Of a DNA stretch of 64,000 nucleotides, positions 34,301 through 41,577 are shown in pieces. A model generated the notes under the pieces. It saw nothing but the letters and a program-made list of their open reading frames with translations. It was not told where the DNA came from and made no database searches. Each line of letters opens with the position of its first letter. Position 1 is the first letter of the stretch. Origin of the DNA: Pseudalkalibacillus sp051842935 (GTDB lineage Bacteria; Bacillota; Bacilli; Bacillales; Fictibacillaceae); the NCBI RefSeq assembly GCF_051842935.1, contig NZ_JBPXRR010000001.1:2542001-2606000 (forward strand), read 5' to 3'. The position numbers were made by a program, and so were the translations under genes.

Positions 34301-34723
34301 TTCAGTAGTTCAGACGGGAAATTCAACACTCGATATGAGGCACAAGAACGCTTTGATGAGCTAAGGAAAGGCACAGTACCTGTCAAAGGTGGTTGGAGAA
34401 TATATTCCAGCGGCCCTGGTATCTATATGAATCAACTGATCTCGAATGCGCTTGGCATCCGACAAGAGAATGGTAACCTGATAATTGATCCCGTTCTTAC
34501 AGATGAACTGGATGGACTGACTTTAGAGTTTACCATTCTCAATCGCCCTGTGACTTTCGTTTATTACCTCAATAATATTGAGAAAAACGTTCTGGTGAAC
34601 GGAACAAAAGTAGACAATAAAACTTGTTCCAATCGCTACCGCCAGGGTGGTTTCTCCATTCCTTTAAACGAGCTGGATCAATACCTTGCTGCAGCAGATA
34701 ATCAGATTTCGATTCATTTGTAG
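31376..34723 (+). CDS. GH94 phosphorylase, probable 1,2-beta-oligoglucan phosphorylase
   Basis: A 1115-residue GH94 enzyme: a large N-terminal beta-sandwich (about 1-560), linker helices, an (alpha/alpha)6 barrel with HGLEQYGGAAWGTRDVCQGP and the DGDWDDTL segment (about residues 758-765) holding the general-acid Asp, and a C-terminal beta domain. Length and the TRDVCQGPTEYF block match the 1,2-beta-oligoglucan phosphorylase type (Listeria Lin1839) better than the roughly 800-residue cellobiose phosphorylases. The reaction releases alpha-glucose 1-phosphate from beta-1,2-glucooligosaccharides using phosphate, saving ATP. The ATG at 31376 follows AGAGGTG. The exact linkage specificity is inferred from resemblance and gene order. 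Confidence 0.85.
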   Translation: MSIKTTYKQKYEIQNGALTFTFLKSGDLFQCSHSSTMINQILTNPIDGSLNNLYLRIHRPDAIKSYPLTGIQSDSEMFVAEDQIKWSGSVENISYEVLFTLTDAGIWFWDVNLNGTGVEVDLIYGQDLGLADRGAVRSNEAYMAQYTDHTVYEHDERGYVVCSRQNQPQGTGFPYVQQGSLNKVKGFSTDGFQFFGTSYRETNEPKALHKPMLANEIYQYEFAYIALQSERIQLNGEDQIVFYGMFKENHPDAVTELEFEDELNATWNRIGNKAATTFTEVDHVSLSPKFGAPLHTVELSEEDINELYPHRKHEEIENGKLLSFFTDTHEHVVLKEKEKLVERPHGHILMTGHNDRLKDDVLSTTSYMTGVFNSQLVIGNTSFNKMMTNTRNALNILKTSGQRIYIEKDGKFQLLAMPSLFEIGFNYTRWFYKTEDDTILITNFTAVDKPEVRLQVQSSKGKSYRFLLTNQVTMNNNEYEVPFVVEQTGQTILYTSDENADNAKVFPDLSYRLQLDGAEFSLTDESIFSSDFEANSASLSVLEIRDTSDWTVTIHGSLYGENLDSAPKDFKQETEKYRQFLAKVMNGFKLSSAKEKNNQIEKLNTLSWWYTHNMLVHFSVPHGLEQYGGAAWGTRDVCQGPTEYFLATQNYETVREIIHTVYSHQFAEDGSWPQWFMFDKYFKIQANESHGDIIVWPLKVVSDYIRATGNYDILQTKMPYTRKQGFEFTEDQERLSDHIRKQVSYIKAHFLHDTFLSSYDDGDWDDTLQPANEQLKKYLVSSWTVALTYQVIHQLSIALEKVDPQEAQEMKALATGIKKDFDHHLLQSDVLPGFLYLENKDNPEKMIHPTESKTGIDYRLIPMNRSIISELFTQEQAESHYRLIKDHLYCPDGVRLMNRPAVYSGGVSKQFKRAEQAANFGREIGLQYVHAHIRFIEAMAKMGHAEEVWKGLDVINPIGLKEVVPNAELRQSNTYFSSSDGKFNTRYEAQERFDELRKGTVPVKGGWRIYSSGPGIYMNQLISNALGIRQENGNLIIDPVLTDELDGLTLEFTILNRPVTFVYYLNNIEKNVLVNGTKVDNKTCSNRYRQGGFSIPLNELDQYLAAADNQISIHL

Positions 34724-34776
34724 TTAAGAAAAAGACTTGTTTCATTCATTGCGAGTAATAACAATCATTAGAATCT

Positions 34777-34810
34777 AAAAGGCTTTCCTTCGAAAAGGAA
34801 AGCCTTTTTT
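34777..34810. terminator. Bidirectional terminator between GH94 and the Gfo/Idh gene
   Basis: AAAAGGCTTTCCTT and AAGGAAAGCCTTTT form a perfect 14-bp stem with a 6-base central part and runs of A and T on both sides; ends both convergent operons. Confidence 0.9.
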
Positions 34811-35934
34811 CATTCAACAGGGCTAGAGACCTCCTGTTCGTTCACTCGATCTATCTTTCCTGGACGGATACGTATTGCATCCCTTTGAGCAATCAGGCAC
34901 AACTCTGCAGCTTTGAATGTATGGAATTGCTTCATCGCACTTTCCGTTCCATTCATGCAGTCCAGAATCAACTGACCGAAATAAGGAAAACCGACTTTTC
35001 CGCTTAAGGCAAAATGCTTTTCCCCTTCATGATTCACAAGGTAAAGGTGGTCGCCATCCTCTTCTCTTGCAATATCGACATATTTCCTCAACTCGATGTA
35101 GCCATCTGTCCCAAGAATAAGCGTACGCCCGTCTCCCCAGGTTCGGAGCCCGTCCGGAGTGAGCCAATCCACTCGAAAATAGTTCGTGGCACCATTATCC
35201 GCAATCAGAGAAGCATCACCGAAATCCTCCAGTTCAGGAAACTGCGGATGCTTGTAGTTCCCGATTTTACTATGGACGACTTGCGCATCTACTGCGCCTG
35301 TATAATAAAGGAACTGTTCAATTTGATGACTTCCGATATCACATAGGATTCCACCGTATTCTTCTCTGTTGAAAAACCATTCCGGTCGACTGTCTGTACT
35401 GATCCGATGAGGTCCCGTCCCTTGCACTTGTACGACGTTTCCGATTGCGCCTTCCTCAATGAGCTGTCCTGCAAAGACGGCACTTTCAACATGCAGCCGT
35501 TCGCTGTAATAGACCGCCCAGATCCGTCCGGTTTCAGCTGTCTTCCTTCGTGCAGCCTCTAGTTGAGCCAATGTGGTGAACGGGGTTTTATCGGTAAAAT
35601 AATGCTTTCCAGCGTCCATTGCACGCAGACCGAGACCACAACGGTGCGAAGGAATGGCAGCTCCAGCAATCAATTGTACGGTCGGGTCCTGTAGGATTTC
35701 CTCTTCTGACGATGCTTGTTTGACTTGTGGATAGACCTTGCAAAACGCCTCCATTTTCTTCGGGTCTGGGTCGTAAACCCATTTGAGCGTCGCACCTGCC
35801 TCGGTCAAACCATTACACATCCCATAAATATGACCGTGGTCCAGGGCAACCGCAGCAAAGTTGAACTCCCCATCGCTTACGACAGGTTCACTTTTTCCTT
35901 CAGGCGCATAATTCATTCCATCCGTTTTCTGCAT
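34810..35934 (-). CDS. Gfo/Idh/MocA-family oxidoreductase
   Basis: A 374-residue NAD(P)-dependent sugar dehydrogenase-like protein. The Rossmann part starts at FNFAAVALDHGHIYGMCNGL, and the usual EKP catalytic motif appears as TDKTPFTT, with the Lys kept; CDIGSHQIEQFLYYTG holds the C-terminal-domain His. There is an unusual 24-residue N-terminal extension. It is the last gene of the sulfatase operon, 10 bases after the FGE gene, and AAGGAGG precedes the ATG. It probably oxidises a sugar released by the pathway; the substrate is unknown. Confidence 0.88.
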   Translation of the reverse strand: MQKTDGMNYAPEGKSEPVVSDGEFNFAAVALDHGHIYGMCNGLTEAGATLKWVYDPDPKKMEAFCKVYPQVKQASSEEEILQDPTVQLIAGAAIPSHRCGLGLRAMDAGKHYFTDKTPFTTLAQLEAARRKTAETGRIWAVYYSERLHVESAVFAGQLIEEGAIGNVVQVQGTGPHRISTDSRPEWFFNREEYGGILCDIGSHQIEQFLYYTGAVDAQVVHSKIGNYKHPQFPELEDFGDASLIADNGATNYFRVDWLTPDGLRTWGDGRTLILGTDGYIELRKYVDIAREEDGDHLYLVNHEGEKHFALSGKVGFPYFGQLILDCMNGTESAMKQFHTFKAAELCLIAQRDAIRIRPGKIDRVNEQEVSSPVE

Positions 35935-35944
35935 ATAAGCCTCC

Positions 35945-36886
35945 TTATTGCTCTATATCCACTACACATCGAAAACCGATATTACCTGTTGAACTATCGG
36001 GAGAATTCGAGCTTCTAGCAGCGACACGATAACGATTACAGTACGATTTATGACAGAGATACGAGCCGCCTCTCATCGAACGGACATGCCCTCGATCGGG
36101 ACCGTTTGGATTTTTGTTCGAGCTCGCAAGATGTACATTCGGGCTGAACCAATCCGAGCACCACTCCCAAACATTTCCGCAAACATTATAGAGTCCTAAC
36201 CCGTTCGGCTCGTAAGCATCCACAGGTGCGGTACCGGCATGCCCATCCCTTACCGTATTTCGGTTCGGAAAGTCGCCTTGCCATATATTACATTGATGCT
36301 TTCCATCTACAATAAGCTCGTTCCCCCAAGCATAGAGGTTCTGCTCCAATCCTCCTCGGGCAGCGTATTCCCATTCCGCTTCTGTCGGAAGCCTCTTACC
36401 CGCCCAGTCTGCATAGGCTTTGGCATCATGCCATGACACGTGGATCACAGGATGATCCATACGATCACAGATATCTGAACCGGGACCTTCAGGCTGGTTC
36501 CAGGTCGCGCCACCAACTGCCAACCACCATGGAATATTCGGTACTCTTTGAGGGTTTGACGCCAACGCTTCTTCTGTTACAAATGTATGGAATACGAATG
36601 ACCAGCCGAACTTTTCTGCCTCTGTTATATAACCTGTCTCAGTGATGAATTGCTGGAATTGTTCATTGGATACAGCATGAACATCGACATAAAACGGGTC
36701 AAGCACCACTTTCCGTGCTGGTCCTTCCCCGTCCTTCGGAAAGCCGACCTTGCTGTCCGTTCCCATTGTGAATGACCCACCTTCAAGAAGAACCATCCCT
36801 TTTAGCGAAGGCTCGTTTGTGGTTGTTTGAATGGTGCTTTGACTTTGTTGTTGATGTTTTCGCCCAGGTGCACAACAATTCTTCAT
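35945..36886 (-). CDS. Formylglycine-generating enzyme (aerobic sulfatase activator)
   Basis: A 313-residue SUMF1-type FGE that converts the active-site Cys of sulfatases to formylglycine using O2 and copper. The diagnostic C-terminal block RGGSYLCHKSYCNRYR holds the catalytic pair Cys278 and Cys283 at the same five-residue spacing as the human enzyme, followed by ARSSNSPDSSTGNIGFRC. HVSWHDAKAYADWAGKRLPTEAEWEYAARGG and NVWEWCSDW are further family blocks. It starts MKNCCAPGRKH and has no signal peptide, so it works in the cytosol. It lies in the same operon as the CxPSR sulfatase, its evident client. Confidence 0.95.
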   Translation of the reverse strand: MKNCCAPGRKHQQQSQSTIQTTTNEPSLKGMVLLEGGSFTMGTDSKVGFPKDGEGPARKVVLDPFYVDVHAVSNEQFQQFITETGYITEAEKFGWSFVFHTFVTEEALASNPQRVPNIPWWLAVGGATWNQPEGPGSDICDRMDHPVIHVSWHDAKAYADWAGKRLPTEAEWEYAARGGLEQNLYAWGNELIVDGKHQCNIWQGDFPNRNTVRDGHAGTAPVDAYEPNGLGLYNVCGNVWEWCSDWFSPNVHLASSNKNPNGPDRGHVRSMRGGSYLCHKSYCNRYRVAARSSNSPDSSTGNIGFRCVVDIEQ

Positions 36887-36905
36887 ACTTCTCCTCCCAA
36901 TTCAC

Positions 36906-37700
36906 TCATACTTTCCATCTCAATGTGCAAATGACTGGATAATGATCAGATGGATATTTTCCATCCACCGTACTTCGATCAACCTCCGTATTCAAGATCT
37001 TGATTGAAGGCGATGTAAAAATAAAATCAATCGGTTCCCCTTCCGTCCCACCAAGGAAACCATGAAAGGTTTTCCCCGGTGACCCGACGAAAGAGCTGTA
37101 TGCATCCTTCAAATGGACCTTCCCTTCCAATAAGGAGGACTCCCCACGCAACTGGCGGATGACCGGATTGTCGGGATTGCTGTTGAAATCTCCTGTCAAT
37201 AGGAACGGCATCCCTTCAAGAGGGCATTGTTCCTTCATCTTTTTAACGATTAAGCGAGCCCCTTGTTCTCGTGCCCATTGACTGATGTGATCCAAATGGG
37301 TATTGAAGTGCGTGAACGTTTTGGAAGGTTCCTTCTTGAAACAAAAGCGTCCCCACGTACAAATTCTGGGGAAATCACTATTCCAACTAATGCTGTTCGG
37401 AACTTCCGGATGTTCAGACAACCAGAACTGTCCAGAATCCACAGGTTCTAGTTCACGGTGTGCATAGAAAATTGCGCAAAATTCGTCCTCGTCACCACCT
37501 CGTCTTCCTTGTCCGATCCATCGATACTCAGATAAGTCCCTTTCCAGATCCTCGAGCATTGGACGTAACCCTTCCTGAATACCAATGATCAAAGGCTGAT
37601 GCTTTTGGACCATACGCGTTACAGCTTGGACACGATGACCCCAGGCATTTTCCCCATCCTGAGGCAGATCCACCCGTATATTGAATGTCATCACTTTCAT
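36906..37700 (-). CDS. Endonuclease/exonuclease/phosphatase-fold protein
   Basis: A 264-residue DNase I-like fold protein. Motifs: MTFNIRVD, IGIQEG with the metal-binding Glu, TGDFNSNP, PIDFIFTS and SDHYPV with the catalytic His. No signal peptide. The ATG at 37700 follows AAGGAAG; a longer frame to 37808 has no signal. Such proteins recur in glycan loci of Bacilli and Bacteroidota, where they may be phosphodiesterases or phosphatases on modified sugars rather than nucleases (inference). Confidence 0.85.
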   Translation of the reverse strand: MKVMTFNIRVDLPQDGENAWGHRVQAVTRMVQKHQPLIIGIQEGLRPMLEDLERDLSEYRWIGQGRRGGDEDEFCAIFYAHRELEPVDSGQFWLSEHPEVPNSISWNSDFPRICTWGRFCFKKEPSKTFTHFNTHLDHISQWAREQGARLIVKKMKEQCPLEGMPFLLTGDFNSNPDNPVIRQLRGESSLLEGKVHLKDAYSSFVGSPGKTFHGFLGGTEGEPIDFIFTSPSIKILNTEVDRSTVDGKYPSDHYPVICTLRWKV

Positions 37701-37731
37701 CTGAATCTTCCTTCTCACTTGTCTTATAAAG

Positions 37732-37763
37732 AAAGGATCAACCATCGAAACAGCTGATCCTTT
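37732..37763. terminator. Hairpin between the GH144-like and EEP-fold genes
   Basis: AAAGGATCA pairs with TGATCCTTT around a 14-base loop, with T-rich tails on both strands. Inside a minus-strand operon, it would act as a partial terminator lowering downstream expression. Confidence 0.6.
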
Positions 37764-37785
37764 TTTGTATGATGCGGCAATCTCT

Positions 37786-39081
37786 TTAAACGGTCTTCGA
37801 GATTTCATCCACTTCTGTCAATCGTTCAGCAAAGAAAGACATACCTCGTTTGAAAGCAGTCAATCCGTATAACATCGAGCTCCAGTCAATCAATGTAATC
37901 TTGGTAGGGTACCATCTGTTTTCAAGCTCCAAATGCCACCAGGAATAACGGTGTAACCCATACTGATAAGCGGCCCGAAGCTTCTTTTCATCCTCAGGAT
38001 CATCCTTATTCTCATACTTGTCATATGGGAGATGGAGCTTATATAAAGCATATAGATCATGGATACCTGCAGGGTATACGGGTAAGAAGCCTGCTACGAT
38101 ATAGGCGGATGCGATATCTCCCGGCGAATTGTTGATCTGGTCTGCATGATAACCGCCATGCAGTCCATCATTCGGTCCAGCTCCATATCCCCATACGTAC
38201 GAAGGAACATCATCAAGCTCTTTCCACTTCAACCGATCTGCCGTGCACGCATTTTTCAAGTATTCCTTATATACAGGACTCTTCGCATACTCCGGAACGA
38301 GAAAAAAAGGAAATTGATGGACGAAAGACGATAGGTACGATTGATGATTGCCATTCGTGTCGTTCAATACCGGAATATCACGGTACTTCACCTGTGGCAG
38401 CGTACTCAGCTGATCCTCAGCAAAATTCCCGTACCAAAGCGTCCGAATACCTTCATGCTCGGGTTGACCTAACAAAGCAAGGTAGGAGACCAATGCATAC
38501 TCGTTGAAACAAGCGAGCGGAGCAGTACCGACCCCCTCCTTCACAATCATATTGATGACGCCTTGATCCTTATCGGCAATCACCACAGTCCAATTGATTT
38601 CACGCAAAAGTCGGTAAGCTCTTTCCTGGATCTCAGGTACCGTTTCTTTAAAATGATTTCCGGCAAAAAGGGCACCTGCGACCAATAGAGAAGTATCGAT
38701 CGTCGATATTTCTGAATGGAGGTTTTCCCCTGTTTCCATATCTACGAAATGAGCGTAAAAGCCGGTAGAATCATCCCGAGCAGGCTTGCAACCATCGACC
38801 TCACCCATTACACACTTCAATGTGACGAGCGCTTTTTCAGCGGCCTGATCATCCCAGCCTTCCATGTCCGCAACACTCAGACCGATCAGTCCGACTCCTG
38901 TCGCTGCTATTGAACACCTGAAATCAGGATTGTCACCGAATGTCATGAACCCATCTGCATACAAACCTGTCTTTGGATGGCGTGAGGCGTCCAACAGCGC
39001 GTAGGCATCTACATATTGACGATCGAAAAATGCCCTTACTTCATCAGGTAGCTTCTTATAGACATTTGTAACTTCACTCAT
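37786..39081 (-). CDS. Glycoamylase-like (PF10091, GH144-related) (alpha/alpha)6 protein, cytosolic
   Basis: A 431-residue helical-barrel protein. TGFYAHFVDMETGENLHSEISTIDTSLLVAGALFAG matches the core of the PF10091/GH144 endo-beta-1,2-glucanase family (GFFYHFLDM...STIDTALLLAG), and FNEYALVSYLALLGQP and GYGAGPNDGLHGG match later blocks. Known GH144 enzymes are secreted or periplasmic; this one has no signal peptide. The ATG at 39081 has TAGGAGG, which overlaps the end of the sulfatase gene 14 bases away; a longer upstream frame is spurious. The substrate may be an oligosaccharide core of the sulfated glycan. Family confidence is moderate; activity is unknown. Confidence 0.72.
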   Translation of the reverse strand: MSEVTNVYKKLPDEVRAFFDRQYVDAYALLDASRHPKTGLYADGFMTFGDNPDFRCSIAATGVGLIGLSVADMEGWDDQAAEKALVTLKCVMGEVDGCKPARDDSTGFYAHFVDMETGENLHSEISTIDTSLLVAGALFAGNHFKETVPEIQERAYRLLREINWTVVIADKDQGVINMIVKEGVGTAPLACFNEYALVSYLALLGQPEHEGIRTLWYGNFAEDQLSTLPQVKYRDIPVLNDTNGNHQSYLSSFVHQFPFFLVPEYAKSPVYKEYLKNACTADRLKWKELDDVPSYVWGYGAGPNDGLHGGYHADQINNSPGDIASAYIVAGFLPVYPAGIHDLYALYKLHLPYDKYENKDDPEDEKKLRAAYQYGLHRYSWWHLELENRWYPTKITLIDWSSMLYGLTAFKRGMSFFAERLTEVDEISKTV

Positions 39082-39094
39082 ACCCTTCAGCCTC

Positions 39095-40561
39095 CTATAC
39101 TCTTTCGTAAATGCGGTGGAATTGTTCATGCCGACCTTCCAACCGATCTGCTGCTTCATGACGGTCTTCTTTACGTAATTTATCGACATGCATGGAAAGC
39201 TCACCTCTCGTGTGATAAGGTCCTCCCTCATGGATGACATTCCACATCGGATCTGTCGGGTAGTCGGAAATCGCCATCTGTTCAGCTACCCATTCATCCA
39301 GCAGTACCATTCCACGTCCTACTATATCCGGTCTTTCTTCTGCCAGGTTGGTCGTTTCATGTGGGTCATTTTCGATATCAAACAACATCAGATCAGGGAA
39401 ATCCTTCAATCCATCGTGGTACGTTCGAATCAGCATCCAGTTATCGAATCGCACAGAGCGTTGACAGCTCCAGGCAGCCTGACTGACAACAAGGTATGGT
39501 CTTCCGGCAGACTTCCCTTCCTTCAATGCCGGTAAGAAGCTGCGTCCATCCCACTTCCCGCGTTGTTTTCCGCCCGCCATTTCGACCAAAGTTGGTCCTA
39601 AATCCACCTGGTAATGGAACTCTTCGTCCACTTGACGACGGCGTATGCCTGGTCCAGACATGATCAGTGGAATTCGACTGGTGATATGATCTGCTGTCTG
39701 ATGGTCTCCATAAACATTTAATTCTCCCTGGTTTTCACCATGATCGGCAGAAATGATGATCGTCGTTTCTTCAAGCACTCCCTGCTCTTCCAAGGCATTC
39801 AAAATCTTCCCGACATGGTCATCTACATATCGAATAGCCGTGTCATAGCCATCAATCCATCGTTTAAAGTCTGCACGTGATCGGATTTCTTGTGGAAGGT
39901 CCGGCCACTGATTGCCTGCGGGTACATTTCTAGCACTCATTGGTCCATAGCTTTCTTGATGTTGAGCGATGATGTCTTCCGTCAACCATTCTGGTGCTGG
40001 ATCTTCTTTGAACGGATTACCGTAAGAAGCCGGTGTACGATATGGGGTATGTGGATCCCAGAAATTGAGGTACAACATCCAGTCATCTTTTTCAGTCGCA
40101 CGACCATTGATCCACCTTAAAGCTTCCTTCGTTACATCATCTGCAGTCTCTCCCGCTTGCTTGTTCGTATCATGTACTTCCAGGAAACCTTCCAACACAC
40201 TCCAGTTCGAGTGACGTCCCGGGAAAGGACTGATGATGGTTGTATGGAGTCCTTGCACTCTCAAAACGTCGACCCATGCTTGGTGCGGAGACTGGTGGTT
40301 GTTGAAAGCTCTGTTCGCCCCGACAGGGCGGTTGTCGGCTTCCAATCCTCCATGGTTGATCACCCCAGTATGGATACCGAATTGGGATTTGAACATGGCA
40401 TTGCGTGACGGGGCACAAGGTGCATCCGATGCATAATAGTTGGTGAATGACGTCCCTCTTTCTGCAATTCGATCAATGTTTGGAGAGGTATTTCTGTGAT
40501 AACCATAACAACCTAAATGGTCCGGTCGTAATGAATCAATGTCGATGTAAAGCACTCGCAT
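39095..40561 (-). CDS. S1-family sulfatase, formylglycine type, cytosolic
   Basis: A 488-residue alkaline-phosphatase-superfamily sulfatase. Cys49 in CAPSR is the residue converted to formylglycine. Metal ligands are visible in DIDSLRPDHLGCYGY near the N terminus and ISADHGENQGE in the middle; FWDPHTPY and the C-terminal FDIENDPHETTNLA are typical. No signal peptide is present, unlike most Bacteroidota sulfatases, so it acts on sulfated oligosaccharides already imported. It is the first gene of the operon sulfatase-GH144-like-EEP-FGE-Gfo/Idh, divergent from an AraC regulator. The sugar and sulfate position cannot be told from sequence. Confidence 0.94.
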   Translation of the reverse strand: MRVLYIDIDSLRPDHLGCYGYHRNTSPNIDRIAERGTSFTNYYASDAPCAPSRNAMFKSQFGIHTGVINHGGLEADNRPVGANRAFNNHQSPHQAWVDVLRVQGLHTTIISPFPGRHSNWSVLEGFLEVHDTNKQAGETADDVTKEALRWINGRATEKDDWMLYLNFWDPHTPYRTPASYGNPFKEDPAPEWLTEDIIAQHQESYGPMSARNVPAGNQWPDLPQEIRSRADFKRWIDGYDTAIRYVDDHVGKILNALEEQGVLEETTIIISADHGENQGELNVYGDHQTADHITSRIPLIMSGPGIRRRQVDEEFHYQVDLGPTLVEMAGGKQRGKWDGRSFLPALKEGKSAGRPYLVVSQAAWSCQRSVRFDNWMLIRTYHDGLKDFPDLMLFDIENDPHETTNLAEERPDIVGRGMVLLDEWVAEQMAISDYPTDPMWNVIHEGGPYHTRGELSMHVDKLRKEDRHEAADRLEGRHEQFHRIYERV

Positions 40562-40607
40562 GAATAATCTCCCTTTCTCATTTCGATTTTGTACAATTCA
40601 TCATCTA

Positions 40608-40625
40608 ATGAAATTGACGTTTCAT
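40608..40625. promoter_or_regulatory. Inverted repeat in the sulfatase leader
   Basis: ATGAAA and TTTCAT flank TTGACG with perfect 6-base arms, 47 bases before the sulfatase start. It is not of cre type; a regulator site is possible. Confidence 0.35.
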
Positions 40626-40683
40626 CTTTCAACCAAACAGTAAAATGTAAACAAACCATTGATTTCTTATTGTTAATAATAGA

Positions 40684-40698
40684 AGATAACGCTTACAA
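40684..40698. promoter_or_regulatory. cre site between the sulfatase and araC-type genes
   Basis: TTGTAAGCGTTATCT on the minus strand fits the CcpA cre consensus at every position and lies between the divergent promoters, implying catabolite repression of the sulfatase operon, its regulator, or both. Confidence 0.65.
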
Positions 40699-40759
40699 TG
40701 AACATAAACAAAACATACATACTTGTATGATTCATTAAATTTTTTATGGAGTGACAGTG

Positions 40760-41533
40760 ATGAAAATCCATGGAGTCTATCATGATGTCGAGCCAACCTG
40801 GTCAACAGAACAATCACGGGGGCTGAATACGCTCGTCTATGTAACGGATGGAAAAGTCCGATATTCGCTTGATGGCAAAACGGTTGTGTTGGAAAAAGGA
40901 GATTTCTTATATATCCCTTCAAACGTCTACCGATCCTGGAAGAACGATGTGAACATATCTCACAAAAAATACACCGTTGTTTTTTCTTGGGAAGGTCATG
41001 CCCCCGATGGACTGGAAATTATCACCGAACAGAAAGAGGTATCTAGCTTTGAGCCTCGTCATACAGCTTATTTTGAACAACGGTTCGCTTTCCTTTTTGT
41101 CCAATGGCTAGGTCGAAGGACTTGTTACGAAATGCTAGCATGTAATGTCATCACCGAACTACTCCTACTCGTCCACCAGGAAAAAACGGAACGAAATGCT
41201 TCCCCGATTAAAGAACAGATTGTCAGGAAGATGCAAGAATACGTTCTTCATCATTTCAGACGGAACATTACGATTGAAGAACTTGCTTCCATTGCGGAAG
41301 TCACACCGAATTACGTAACCATATTGTTTAAAGAAGTCATTGGCGTCACGCCGATCCAATATCTACATCAGATTCGGATCAACACAGCTTGGAATCTACT
41401 GTCCGATACGCGTATGAGCATCCGGGAAGTTGCGGAGTACCTCGGTTACTGTGATCAATCCTATTTCAACCGCATGTTCAAGAAATGGATGGGGACAGCC
41501 CCGTCTAAGGTGAAGACAAATCCTATAGAATGA
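40760..41533 (+). CDS. AraC-family regulator with N-terminal cupin
   Basis: A 257-residue regulator. The N-terminal half is a cupin-like sensor (residues about 10-90: LNTLVYVTDGKVRYSLDGKTVVLEKGDFLYIP), and the C-terminal 100 residues hold two helix-turn-helix motifs (TIEELASIAEVTPNYVTILFKEVIGVTP and SIREVAEYLGYCDQSYFNRMFKKWMG). It is divergent from the sulfatase operon and convergent with the GH35 gene, and is the likely activator of one or both. The ATG at 40760 follows GGAG; GTG starts nine bases upstream are less likely. Confidence 0.92.
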   Translation: MKIHGVYHDVEPTWSTEQSRGLNTLVYVTDGKVRYSLDGKTVVLEKGDFLYIPSNVYRSWKNDVNISHKKYTVVFSWEGHAPDGLEIITEQKEVSSFEPRHTAYFEQRFAFLFVQWLGRRTCYEMLACNVITELLLLVHQEKTERNASPIKEQIVRKMQEYVLHHFRRNITIEELASIAEVTPNYVTILFKEVIGVTPIQYLHQIRINTAWNLLSDTRMSIREVAEYLGYCDQSYFNRMFKKWMGTAPSKVKTNPIE

Positions 41534-41536
41534 GGC

Positions 41537-41562
41537 AGAGGACATTGACGTCCTCTACTTTT
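41537..41562 (+). terminator. Terminator of the araC-type gene
   Basis: AGAGGAC pairs perfectly with GTCCTCT around ATTGAC, followed by ACTTTTA. Confidence 0.65.
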
Positions 41563-41577
41563 ATTATTTATGGGAAA

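Noticed and set aside
31376..34723. Cellobiose phosphorylase as identity of the GH94 enzyme
   Set aside because: About 300 residues longer than that group, and the block TRDVCQGPTEYF with the DGDWDDTL acid segment fits the 1,2-beta-oligoglucan phosphorylase type better; not excluded without a phylogeny.
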